A stretch of 5,695 nucleotides of DNA from Thermomicrobiaceae bacterium (GTDB taxonomy: Bacteria; Chloroflexota; Chloroflexia; Thermomicrobiales; Thermomicrobiaceae): NCBI GenBank assembly GCA_025966355.1, contig JAICWZ010000138.1, positions 1 through 5,695 of the forward strand. Reading direction: 5' to 3'. The notes beneath the pieces were generated by a model. That model saw only the letters and a program-made list of their open reading frames with translations, made no database searches and was not told where the DNA came from. Positions 1 through 5,552 of this stretch are shown here, one piece after another (position 1 is the stretch's first letter; each line of letters opens with the position of its first letter). A program made the translations under genes and the position numbers.

Positions 1-222
1 GATGATTTCCTCAATGGTCAGCGGCTTAATCCCCAAACGGATGGCCGGCCCGACTCGCGTCCGGTGGTGCGGGAAGCTGCGCCGCAGTTGGGCAACCTCG
101 TGAATGATTTCAACTTCGATCAGGCACCCATGAAGCCGTTGGTGCTCCCGGTGCACCCGCGCACGACGTTGATCGCCCCGGTCAAGACGACCAAGCCCGC
201 TACAGCTTCGCCGACTCCCTGA
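1..222 (+). CDS. C-terminal fragment of a probable phosphoesterase (phospholipase C/acid phosphatase-like)
   Basis: The reading frame is open from the first base and ends at TGA 220-222, giving the last 73 residues of a gene that begins outside the window. The visible part has a run PVVREAAPQLGNLVNDFNFD followed by QAPMKPLVLP and then a loose tail rich in Thr, Pro, Ala and Lys ending SPTP. An alternating stretch of the type 'D..L...FDF.Q.P..PL.LP' near the C-terminus is what I remember from bacterial phosphoesterases of the phospholipase C/acid phosphatase family. These are usually exported enzymes that cleave phosphate esters. No catalytic residues lie in this fragment, so the assignment rests only on that tail resemblance and is tentative. 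The low-complexity Thr/Pro end is common in secreted or wall-facing proteins. No terminator hairpin was seen directly after the stop. What is firm is a coding C-terminus; the family is a guess. Confidence 0.5.
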   Translation, partial: DDFLNGQRLNPQTDGRPDSRPVVREAAPQLGNLVNDFNFDQAPMKPLVLPVHPRTTLIAPVKTTKPATASPTP

Positions 223-263
223 ACGCGAACCACGATGCAGGGCGTCGCTCAGGTGCCTGAGCA

Positions 264-696
264 TTGGCGGTCTTGATGAGCGCGGCATACCTGTCTGCCA
301 TTATCTTTCGGACACAGTTGATCGTCACGCTCGAATACCTCGCGGTTCCGGTCAGCTTCGCAGCCCTGGCGCTGGAACCGTGGTTCATCGTCGCGGCGGT
401 TGTTCTCGGCATGGTCGGACTCTGTCTGAGCCTGGCGAACTTGCTGGAGTACACCATCTATTTTCGAGTGGATACCGGCGGAGACGCGTGCGCGAAGGCT
501 TGGCTTTGCGGGAACGATAAGCTGGAGTTCAGCCCCGACTGGCCGGCTATTCGGTGGCGTTGTCCTGGCCGCATTTGGCCCGACCGCTACGCTCGGTGGA
601 TTTGCCCTGCTCGTCGCGCCAGCGCCACTATTTATGCTTGTCGGGCCGGTCTTTCGCTTGCTGCACCAGTCGGCGGTCGATTTGCCAGACGTGTAG
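264..696 (+). pseudogene. Frame-disrupted small multi-pass membrane protein
   Basis: No single frame gives a convincing protein here, but pieces from three frames join into one. The first frame, from TTG 264 or more naturally ATG 276, reads MSAAYLSAIIF, then a hydrophobic segment around YLAVPVSFAALAL and a clear membrane helix, WFIVAAVVLGMVGLCLSLAN, before turning into unlikely sequence near base 465. The frame starting at 553 reads GGVVLAAFGPTATLGGFALL and continues through VAPAPLFMLVGPVFRLLHQS to TAG 694-696, again a typical membrane protein. Between them (about 467-552) the third frame gives a basic stretch (YRRRRVREGLALRER), a stop at 518-520, then QPRLAGYS leading into GGVV. A short frame from ATG 235 (MQGVAQVPEHWRS) ends by overlapping ATG 276 and may be the original N-terminus. 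The whole suggests a protein of about 140-155 residues with three or four helices and several indels. I do not recognise the family. Decay and sequencing error cannot be told apart here. Confidence 0.55.
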
Positions 697-715
697 GTGC
701 ATGAGTGGGCGTTTA

Positions 716-745
716 TTGACCGTGGACAGCCGGGCAACCTATACT
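716..745 (+). promoter_or_regulatory. Sigma70-type promoter of the pheA operon
   Basis: TTGACC at 716-721 matches the -35 consensus in five of six positions. TATACT at 740-745 matches the -10 consensus in five of six, and the spacer is 18 bp. Transcription should start near 751-753, giving a leader of only about 26-28 nt before pheA. There is no room for a peptide attenuator of the kind that controls pheA in enteric bacteria, so feedback through the ACT domain is the more likely control. A perfect 8-bp palindrome, TGACGTCA (755-762), lies just after the expected start site and could be an operator, though it may be chance. The promoter sits 19 bp after the last stop of the broken membrane gene. 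Confidence 0.75.
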
Positions 746-768
746 CGATCAGATTGACGTCATTGCGT

Positions 769-775
769 GGGAGGA
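769..775 (+). promoter_or_regulatory. Shine-Dalgarno site that sets the pheA start
   Basis: GGGAGGA at 769-775 is a strong match to the 16S rRNA tail and ends 3 nt before ATG 779 (GGAGG core to ATG: 4 nt). An in-frame GTG at 767 would put this site inside the gene, so ATG 779 is preferred. The resulting N-terminus, MRIAYLGPEGTFSE, starts exactly where the prephenate dehydratase family usually does. Confidence 0.75.
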
Positions 776-778
776 TTG

Positions 779-1642
779 ATGCGGATCGCATATCTCGGGC
801 CGGAGGGCACCTTCAGTGAAGAAGCGGCACTGACCCAGGCGCGGCGCGAAGACGCCACGCTTGTTCCGTTTTCATCGATCCCGGCGCTGGTGTCCGCTGT
901 TGAAACCGGCTTGACCGAACGTGCCATGCTGCCGATCGAAAACTCACTCGAAGGGTCGGTCAGCTTTACCCTCGACCTGCTGATTCACGAGACCGATCTC
1001 AAGATTCGCAACGAACTCGTGGTGCCGGTGCGGAACAATCTGGTCGTCGTTCCGGGCACGAAACTTGAGCAGATCAAATCGGTGACGTCGCACCCGCAGC
1101 CGTTCGGCCAGTGTCGACGCTTTCTGGAGCGTTGCCTGCCGAATGTCGATAAGGTTGCGGCGCTCAGCACGGCGGCCGCGGTCTCGACCGTGATCCAGGC
1201 GGGCGATTCGTCGCAGGCGGCGATCGGCACGCTGCGGGCGGCTGAACTCTATGGTGGTGAGGTCCTGGCGCGCGACATTCAGGACAATCGGAGCAACGTG
1301 ACGCGCTTTTTTCTGCTGGCACGGCACGATGCCGAGCCGACCGGCTTCGATCGCACCTCGTTCTGTTTCAACGTCAAGCAGAACATACCAGGAGCAGTGC
1401 ACGAAGTCTTGACCGAGCTAGCCACGTCGGATATTCAGATGACGAAGATCGAGAGCCGCCCGACGAAATCCGTGCTCGGCGACTACACCTTTTTGATCGA
1501 TGTCGAAGGGCACCGGAAAGACCCGATCATCGCCGCGGCGCTGGAGCGTATCCGCGAACGAACGGCACGAGTGAAAGTGTTCGGTTCCTATCCTCGCTTC
1601 GAACTCAACGCGATTGATGACGAGTCCGAGGAATCGGCGTGA
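779..1642 (+). CDS. pheA: Prephenate dehydratase with C-terminal ACT domain
   Basis: This cytosolic enzyme converts prephenate to phenylpyruvate with loss of water and CO2, the committed step of phenylalanine synthesis. The 287-residue protein has the standard stand-alone layout: a catalytic domain (about 1-182) and an ACT regulatory domain (about 192-272). Family landmarks are GPEGTFSE at 7-14, PIENSLEGSV at 52-61, SHPQPFGQC at 104-112, and the catalytic motif NVTRFFLLA at 173-181, with the Thr-Arg-Phe signature at 175-177. In the ACT domain, GAVHEVL (205-211) and ESRPTK (225-230) are the conserved phenylalanine-binding elements, so feedback inhibition by phenylalanine is expected. There is no chorismate mutase domain, so that activity must come from another gene. 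The acidic tail (DDESEESA) is not conserved in the family as I know it. It is the first gene after a good promoter and is followed by rsmD after 48 nt with no terminator seen. Confidence 0.96.
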   Translation: MRIAYLGPEGTFSEEAALTQARREDATLVPFSSIPALVSAVETGLTERAMLPIENSLEGSVSFTLDLLIHETDLKIRNELVVPVRNNLVVVPGTKLEQIKSVTSHPQPFGQCRRFLERCLPNVDKVAALSTAAAVSTVIQAGDSSQAAIGTLRAAELYGGEVLARDIQDNRSNVTRFFLLARHDAEPTGFDRTSFCFNVKQNIPGAVHEVLTELATSDIQMTKIESRPTKSVLGDYTFLIDVEGHRKDPIIAAALERIRERTARVKVFGSYPRFELNAIDDESEESA

Positions 1643-1690
1643 TTCATCAGACCACCGGCGCGTGAAGAGCTGGACGCAGGACGTTCGTCG

Positions 1691-2275
1691 ATGCGCGTAA
1701 TCAGCGGGAGCGCACGCGGGCGAAAGCTGAAGGCCCCACCGGGGTTGAGTACGCGACCGATGGCGGACAAGATTCGGGAGGCATCCTTTTCGATGCTGGC
1801 GTCGCTGGGTGTCGCGCCCGATCGGGTGCTCGATCTCTACGCCGGGAGCGGGAGCGTCGGAATCGAAGCGCTGTCGCGCGGGGCGGAGTCGGCCGATTTC
1901 GTGGAGCAGAATCGCGTGGCATGCGAGGTGATACGCGATAATCTGCGTCATCTCGGTTTCGAGGCGCGGGCGCAGGCGCACCAAACGAGCGTTGGCGCGT
2001 TTCTGGCACGGATACAACGACCGTACGATTTTGTTATCATGGATCCCCCGTACGCCGATCCGGACATTGTCGCGACAATGGCGATGCTGGGCTCGTCAGC
2101 AGCGGTTGAAGATGGGACAATTCTCCTGATCGGACATTCGCCGCGCGTCGAGCTTCCGGAGACGGCCGGTGCGCTGCGATGTTTGCGACGGCGCTGTCAT
2201 GGTGATAGTTGTTTCTCGATTTACGAAGCGGTGATCGAGCGCGACACGGAGACAAACGAAGAAACGGAGACGTGA
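1691..2275 (+). CDS. rsmD: 16S rRNA (guanine(966)-N(2))-methyltransferase RsmD
   Basis: RsmD uses S-adenosylmethionine to methylate N2 of G966 (E. coli numbering) in 16S rRNA during assembly of the small ribosomal subunit. At 194 residues it has the family's usual length. The N-terminus RVISGSARGRKLKAP (2-16) followed by TRPMADKIREASFSML (21-36) is the RsmD hallmark that contacts RNA. VLDLYAGSGSVGIEALSRGA (46-65) is the SAM-binding motif I with Asp48 and the glycine-rich loop, VEQN (71-74) carries the acidic residue expected to hold the ribose, and DPPY (118-121) is the catalytic motif for amino-group methylation. The C-terminal ten residues are a low-complexity Thr/Glu tail. ATG 1691 is preferred because it starts at the conserved MRVI, although only a weak AGG lies 10 nt upstream. 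The stop at 2273-2275 is one base before the coaD start, so the two genes are probably translationally coupled. Confidence 0.94.
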   Translation: MRVISGSARGRKLKAPPGLSTRPMADKIREASFSMLASLGVAPDRVLDLYAGSGSVGIEALSRGAESADFVEQNRVACEVIRDNLRHLGFEARAQAHQTSVGAFLARIQRPYDFVIMDPPYADPDIVATMAMLGSSAAVEDGTILLIGHSPRVELPETAGALRCLRRRCHGDSCFSIYEAVIERDTETNEETET

Positions 2276-2276
2276 G

Positions 2277-2780
2277 GTGTCGACGATCGCGGTCTACCCT
2301 GGCTCATTCGATCCGATTACGAATGGGCATATCGATGTCGCGCGGCGGGCCGCGCGCATCTTTGACGAGTTGATCGTCGCGGTTTACGCCGGCGATGAGC
2401 ACGCGCCGAAGCACCACATTTTCTCCGCCGATGAGCGTTGCGCCTTCGCGCGCGATGCGCTCGCGGACGTCGCCAACATCCGGGTCGAGATCTATCAGGG
2501 TTTGAGCGTGGCCTACGCGCATATGGTCGGTGCCGCCACCATCGTGCGCGGCCTGCGGGCGGTCTCCGATTTCGAATACGAATTCAAATTCGCGCACATG
2601 AATCGGCATCTGGCGCCGGAGATCGATGTCGTCTGCCTGATGACCAGCTCACAACATTCGTTCGTGAGTTCGAGCTTCATCCGGGAGGTTGCTTCACTGG
2701 GCGGGGACGTTCACGGGTTGGTACCGGAACCGGTTGCGGAAGCGTTGGCGGAGCGATTCGGCGCGATGGTGCGCGAATAA
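2277..2780 (+). CDS. coaD: Phosphopantetheine adenylyltransferase
   Basis: CoaD transfers AMP from ATP to 4'-phosphopantetheine to give dephospho-CoA, the penultimate step of coenzyme A synthesis in the cytosol; the enzyme is normally a hexamer. The 167-residue protein matches the bacterial family over its full length. YPGSFDPITNGHIDVARRA (7-25) holds the nucleotidyltransferase motif, with Asn-Gly-His at 16-18. RGLRAVSDFEYEFKFAHMNR (91-110) is the family-specific substrate and ATP region. SFVSSSFIREVASLGGDVHG (128-147) is the second ATP-binding signature. The loop after the first strand (YAGDEHAPKHHIFSADER, 37-54) is slightly longer than in the E. coli enzyme. The start is GTG 2277, one base after the rsmD stop, with GGAG at 2266-2269 inside the rsmD tail acting as ribosome-binding site 7 nt upstream. 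The rsmD-coaD pair is a common bacterial arrangement. Confidence 0.95.
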   Translation: MSTIAVYPGSFDPITNGHIDVARRAARIFDELIVAVYAGDEHAPKHHIFSADERCAFARDALADVANIRVEIYQGLSVAYAHMVGAATIVRGLRAVSDFEYEFKFAHMNRHLAPEIDVVCLMTSSQHSFVSSSFIREVASLGGDVHGLVPEPVAEALAERFGAMVRE

Positions 2781-2795
2781 GATGGGCGGCGTACG

Positions 2796-3293
2796 GTGAA
2801 CGACGGTCGAGCAGGGGCGCAAACGGCACATGTCGCCGATATGATGCAACTGGTGGATCGCCTGGAGGAACTCGTCACCTCCGCGATGCGTGTGCCGCTG
2901 AGCAATCGCATCATGGTTGAGGAAGAAGAGTTCCTGGCCGTTATCGATCAACTGCGCCTGTCCGTGCCGCAGGAGATCAAACAGGCGCGGCGCGTGGTGC
3001 AGGAGCGCCAGCAGATCATCGCCTCGGCGCAGGATGAGGCCTCGAAGATCCTCGCCACCGCCAAGGATCGCGCCGAATATTTGATGAACGAGCAGGGGTT
3101 GATCAACGAAGCCAAGTCGCGCAGCGAAGAGATCCTGCGCCAGGCAAAGGACGGCTCCAAGCGTTCGATGAGCCAGGTCGACGGCTACGCGCTTCAGGTC
3201 CTATCACAGCTCGAAGAGACGCTGCAAAAGAACCTCCAGCAGATCCAGCAGGCCAAGAACATGGCCTCGCATTCGGAGGTTTCATCCAGATGA
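2796..3293 (+). CDS. Coiled-coil protein, DivIVA/F-ATPase-b-like, function unknown
   Basis: This 165-residue soluble protein is almost entirely helical by eye. A conserved-looking head (MMQLVDRLEEL, 16-26, through VEEEEFLAVIDQLRLSVPQE, 41-60) is followed by a long charged coiled coil (about 60-155) rich in Gln, Glu, Lys and Ala, with repeated spacing such as AQDEASKILATAKDRAEYL. It has no membrane segment and no cysteine. Similar proteins follow coaD in Chloroflexota as I remember, and DivIVA-like coiled coils sit near coaD in several Actinobacteria, where they are linked to cell division and envelope growth. Annotation pipelines often label such sequences 'ATP synthase subunit b-like' from coiled-coil similarity alone. 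A membrane-independent scaffold role is my inference. The start is uncertain: GTG 2796 has only GGGCGG upstream, while ATG 2841 or 2844 begins exactly at the conserved part but has no ribosome-binding site. It begins 15 nt after coaD and overlaps the next gene by 4 nt. Confidence 0.82.
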   Translation: MNDGRAGAQTAHVADMMQLVDRLEELVTSAMRVPLSNRIMVEEEEFLAVIDQLRLSVPQEIKQARRVVQERQQIIASAQDEASKILATAKDRAEYLMNEQGLINEAKSRSEEILRQAKDGSKRSMSQVDGYALQVLSQLEETLQKNLQQIQQAKNMASHSEVSSR

Positions 3294-3775
3294 CCGGCAT
3301 CACCTGGGGCGCGCTGCGCGAAACGGAGCCAGAACTGGTCGCGGCCGGCCGGGAGTTGTTGTATCGGGTCGGCGTCGGGCTTGCGTTCCTCTCGACCGTC
3401 CGGCGTGATGGCGGACCGCGCCTGCATCCGATCTGCCCGGTGCTGACCGATTCGGCCATGTATGCGTTCATCATTCCGTCGCCCAAGTGCGACGATCTGC
3501 GGCGCGATCCTCGCTATGCGCTCCACTCATTCCCGACCGACGACAACGAGGATGCGTTCTACGTCACCGGGACGGTCCAGGTCGTCGACGACCCGAAACT
3601 GCGCGCCGCGTTGACCCGGCAGTTCCTGGACGAGCGTCCGACGATCAATCTCTCGCAGGATGAGCTTGCGGAACAGATCCTCTTCGCTTTCCGCATCGAC
3701 CGCTGCCTGCTGACGCGAACCGACGGCTTTGGTGATCCGAACCCTCGCCATACGATCTGGCACGAAGATCATTAG
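3290..3775 (+). CDS. Pyridoxamine 5'-phosphate oxidase-like split-barrel protein
   Basis: The 161-residue protein fits the broad superfamily of split beta-barrel proteins that bind FMN or the deazaflavin F420. Core strands are visible as VGLAFLSTVRRDGGPRLHP (29-47), CPVLTDSAMYAFIIP (49-63), and YALHSFP (76-82) followed by DAFYVTGTVQVVDDP (88-102), with the usual SPKCDDLRRDPR segment (64-75) between strands. The late FAFRIDRCLLTRTDGFGDPN (132-151) and the final IWHEDH also match the pattern of this group. True vitamin B6 oxidase (PdxH) has longer and different substrate motifs that are not seen here, so naming it PdxH would be wrong. It may be a redox enzyme, a cofactor-binding protein or a heme/flavin-related protein. 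Its ATG overlaps the TGA of the coiled-coil gene (ATGA, 3290-3293), with GGAGG at 3275-3279 upstream, which implies translational coupling with that gene. Confidence 0.82.
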   Translation: MTGITWGALRETEPELVAAGRELLYRVGVGLAFLSTVRRDGGPRLHPICPVLTDSAMYAFIIPSPKCDDLRRDPRYALHSFPTDDNEDAFYVTGTVQVVDDPKLRAALTRQFLDERPTINLSQDELAEQILFAFRIDRCLLTRTDGFGDPNPRHTIWHEDH

Positions 3776-3800
3776 TCGCTTTTCATTCACTCTGGAGGAA

Positions 3801-3831
3801 CACTCGTAAGAGGAGTATCATCCTTCGAGTG
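3801..3831 (+). promoter_or_regulatory. Leader hairpin covering the transporter's nearest Shine-Dalgarno
   Basis: CACTCG at 3801-3806 pairs with CGAGTG at 3826-3831. Inside it AA pairs with TT (3808-3809 with 3824-3825) and GGA with TCC (3812-3814 with 3821-3823), with small bulges and the 6-nt loop GTATCA. The stem contains AGGAG (3811-3815), the site nearest the start, and its base includes the alternative GTG start 3829-3831. Folding would therefore mask that site. A second, better site, GGAGG at 3794-3798, lies just outside the hairpin and would be brought close to ATG 3832 when the stem is formed. Regulation by this structure is an inference; the inverted repeat itself is directly visible. 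Confidence 0.5.
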
Positions 3832-5379
3832 ATGAAGAGAGCAACAGAAACAGCGACAGAGCCGGACAAATTCTCGCGCTCCCCGCCTTCCGATCAACAG
3901 TCGTTTGACGGCCTTTCCGAGCGCTACCGTTGGATCGCGCTCGGGATTATTGTCACCGGCACGTTCATGGTCGTGCTCGACTCGACCATTGTGGCGGTCG
4001 CGCTCGATGCCATCGGCAATAACCTGCACGCCACGACCGGCATCGATTGGATTATCACGGCCTATCTCCTGACCGTCGGCGTGATTCAGTCGCCGACCGG
4101 CTGGCTGGCCGATCGGGTCGGGCGGAAGCCGGTCTTCGTCAGTTCGATGCTCCTCTTCGCACTCGGCTCGCTCTGCTCCGCGCTGGCACCAACGCTGCCG
4201 GTTCTGATCGCCTGTCGGGTTTTGCAGGGGATCGGTGGCGGCGCCATGTTCCCGGTCGGCACCGCGATGACCTACGAGTTGTTCCCGGCCGATCGGCGTG
4301 GGACGGCGCTCGGCATTCAGGGGATCGCGCTGATGGCGGCACCGGCGATCGGCCCGGTGCTCGGCGGCTGGCTGGTGACCGCGCTCAGCTGGCGCTGGAT
4401 GTTCCTGATCAATATTCCGATTGGCATCATCGGCGCGACGGTCGCGATTCGCCTCTTGAAGAATACCGGCTTCCGCGAACCGCGACCCTTTGATTGGCTC
4501 GGCACGTTTCTCATCGGCTCGGGTGTTTTCGGCCTTCTGCTTGCCTTCTCCGAGGGCTCGACCTGGGGCTGGGGGACAAGTCGGACGCTTGCGGTCGGAG
4601 CGGCCGGTGTCGGGCTGCTGGCATTGTTTGCCTATTGGACGCTGGGTAAGGCGCGGCACCCGGTCGTCGATCTGCGCATGTTCCGCATCTCAATCTACAG
4701 CATGACGATCGGCGTCACCTGCCTGATTACCCTGGCGCAGTACGCCCGCGTCGTCTTCATCCCGCTCGAACTGGAATCGTTGCGCGGGCTTTCGGCGCTG
4801 CACACCGGTGCACTGCTGGTGCCGGGAGCGATTGGCGCTTCGATGGCTATGCCGATCGGTGGCCGCTTGGCCGACAAGATTGGGGCGAAGGCCCCCGTAA
4901 TGATTGGGCTCGTCCCGGTGGCGATCACGAACCTCTATCTGAGCCAGATCTCACCCAATTCGTCCGAAATCACGCTCATGTTTTTTCTGTTCATCTCAGG
5001 CCTCGGTACCGGCATCTCGCTCATGCCGAACTCGGTTGTCGGTCTGAACTCATTACCGGCGCCGTTAATCGCGACCGGGGCCGCGCTGCGCTCGCTGTCG
5101 CGGCAGATCGCGGCGGCCATCGCGGTTGCCATCCTGACGGCCATCGTCTCCTCGCATCTCGGCGGCACGATCCGCTTCAACGGCAAGGAAGGGCTGCAGC
5201 GCGCACAGAATGCCTATAACGCGGCCTTCCGGGTCGGCTTCTGGGCCGTCGTCGTCACCATCGGCGTCGCCGCCTTCCTGCCGGGCCGTACCCGCGCCAA
5301 GCAGCTGCAGCAAGAACGCATCGACGAGCAAAAGGCCGGTCTCGCCACCAGCACCGCCGACGTCTTCGGCGGGGAATAG
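3832..5379 (+). CDS. DHA2 family (EmrB/QacA-type) multidrug MFS transporter
   Basis: This is an inner-membrane drug/proton antiporter of the 14-helix DHA2 branch of the major facilitator superfamily; its substrate cannot be read from sequence. At 515 residues it has the normal length. After a hydrophilic N-terminal tail (1-33), helix 1 carries motif D1, LDSTIVAVALDAI (49-61), with the membrane-embedded Asp50. Motif A, GWLADRVGRKP (90-100), sits in the loop between helices 2 and 3. Motif C, the antiporter signature, lies at about 163-180 (LMAAPAIGPVLGGW at 167-180). A second motif-A-like loop, GRLADKIGAK (344-353), starts the second half. About fourteen hydrophobic segments are visible, and the C-terminus is a charged Gln/Glu-rich tail. 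No EmrA-like membrane-fusion partner is in the window. The start is ATG 3832; GTG 3829 is an adjacent alternative. The gene begins 56 nt after the preceding stop, behind a hairpin that may control its translation. TAG 5377-5379 runs into a GGGG-containing repeat-like sequence. Confidence 0.93.
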   Translation: MKRATETATEPDKFSRSPPSDQQSFDGLSERYRWIALGIIVTGTFMVVLDSTIVAVALDAIGNNLHATTGIDWIITAYLLTVGVIQSPTGWLADRVGRKPVFVSSMLLFALGSLCSALAPTLPVLIACRVLQGIGGGAMFPVGTAMTYELFPADRRGTALGIQGIALMAAPAIGPVLGGWLVTALSWRWMFLINIPIGIIGATVAIRLLKNTGFREPRPFDWLGTFLIGSGVFGLLLAFSEGSTWGWGTSRTLAVGAAGVGLLALFAYWTLGKARHPVVDLRMFRISIYSMTIGVTCLITLAQYARVVFIPLELESLRGLSALHTGALLVPGAIGASMAMPIGGRLADKIGAKAPVMIGLVPVAITNLYLSQISPNSSEITLMFFLFISGLGTGISLMPNSVVGLNSLPAPLIATGAALRSLSRQIAAAIAVAILTAIVSSHLGGTIRFNGKEGLQRAQNAYNAAFRVGFWAVVVTIGVAAFLPGRTRAKQLQQERIDEQKAGLATSTADVFGGE

Positions 5380-5399
5380 GGGCGACACCATCTCTCGTC

Positions 5400-5426
5400 G
5401 TAGGGGTTTGATTGATCAAACCCGGC
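5400..5426 (+). repeat. REP-like palindromic element, copy A
   Basis: The 27-nt element reads GTAGGGG (5400-5406), a TTTG arm (5407-5410), the central ATTGAT (5411-5416), a CAAA arm (5417-5420) and CCCGGC (5421-5426). GGGTTTGAT pairs perfectly with ATCAAACCC, a 9-bp stem around TG. Copy B, 100 nt away on the other strand, keeps the same outer and central blocks but has a different, still complementary, arm sequence. That combination is what a family of mobile or selected palindromes shows, rather than a chance hairpin. No T-run follows, so it is not a classical intrinsic terminator. Confidence 0.7.
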
Positions 5427-5445
5427 GCGCCGTTCAGGCGGCGCC
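5424..5445 (+). repeat. GC-rich hairpin directly abutting REP-like copy A
   Basis: GGCGCGCC at 5424-5431 pairs with GGC (5437-5439) and GCGCC (5441-5445) around the loop GTTCA, with G5440 bulged, giving eight G-C pairs. It begins on the last three bases of copy A, so the two hairpins stand back to back (5404-5445) 24 nt after the transporter stop. Together they could slow or stop polymerase or protect the mRNA 3' end. No U-tract follows, so rho-independent termination of the standard type is not supported. Confidence 0.55.
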
Positions 5446-5525
5446 CGTCTCCGCGTTTCCCCAAGCACCCGAGTAGCCATCCGCAACTATGTCGCCGAGG
5501 ACACGCCTCGCGCATCCGAGCATCG

Positions 5526-5552
5526 GCCGGGCGTCATCAATGACGCCCCTAC
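5526..5552 (-). repeat. REP-like palindromic element, copy B (inverted)
   Basis: Read on the - strand this is GTAGGGG (5552-5546), arm CGTC, centre ATTGAT (5541-5536), arm GACG and CCCGGC (5531-5526). Length, block order and the outer and central bases are identical to copy A. The four arm pairs differ at three of the four positions (TTTG/CAAA there, CGTC/GACG here), always with both sides changed so that pairing is kept. The + strand hairpin is GGGCGTCAT with ATGACGCCC around CA, a perfect 9-bp stem. Confidence 0.7.

Noticed and set aside
767..778. GTG 767 as an upstream start of pheA
   Set aside because: It would place the strong GGAGG site inside the coding region and add four residues (MGGL) before the conserved N-terminus; ATG 779 fits both the site and the family.
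249..791. Uninterrupted 180-codon frame on the - strand across the broken membrane gene
   Set aside because: It would start inside pheA, run through the pheA ribosome-binding site and promoter, and encode a low-complexity product with no recognisable segment. The + strand pieces look far more like real protein.
2438..2920. 160-codon + strand frame overlapping coaD and the coiled-coil gene
   Set aside because: It is an Arg/Gly-rich alternative frame of coaD, with no motif and no ribosome-binding site, overlapping two well-supported genes.
3290..3775. Naming the split-barrel protein as the vitamin B6 enzyme PdxH
   Set aside because: Only the fold-level pattern is visible. PdxH-specific substrate motifs and its longer length are absent.
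3787..4659. Long open frame on the - strand (290 codons) antisense to the transporter
   Set aside because: Its product is dominated by Arg, Pro, Asp and Gln with no domain pattern. It mirrors the codon bias of a clear transporter gene on the other strand, as expected in GC-rich DNA.
5404..5445. Standard rho-independent terminator after the transporter
   Set aside because: The hairpins are good but are followed by GC-rich sequence with no T-run on either strand, so they are reported as repeats or hairpins instead.
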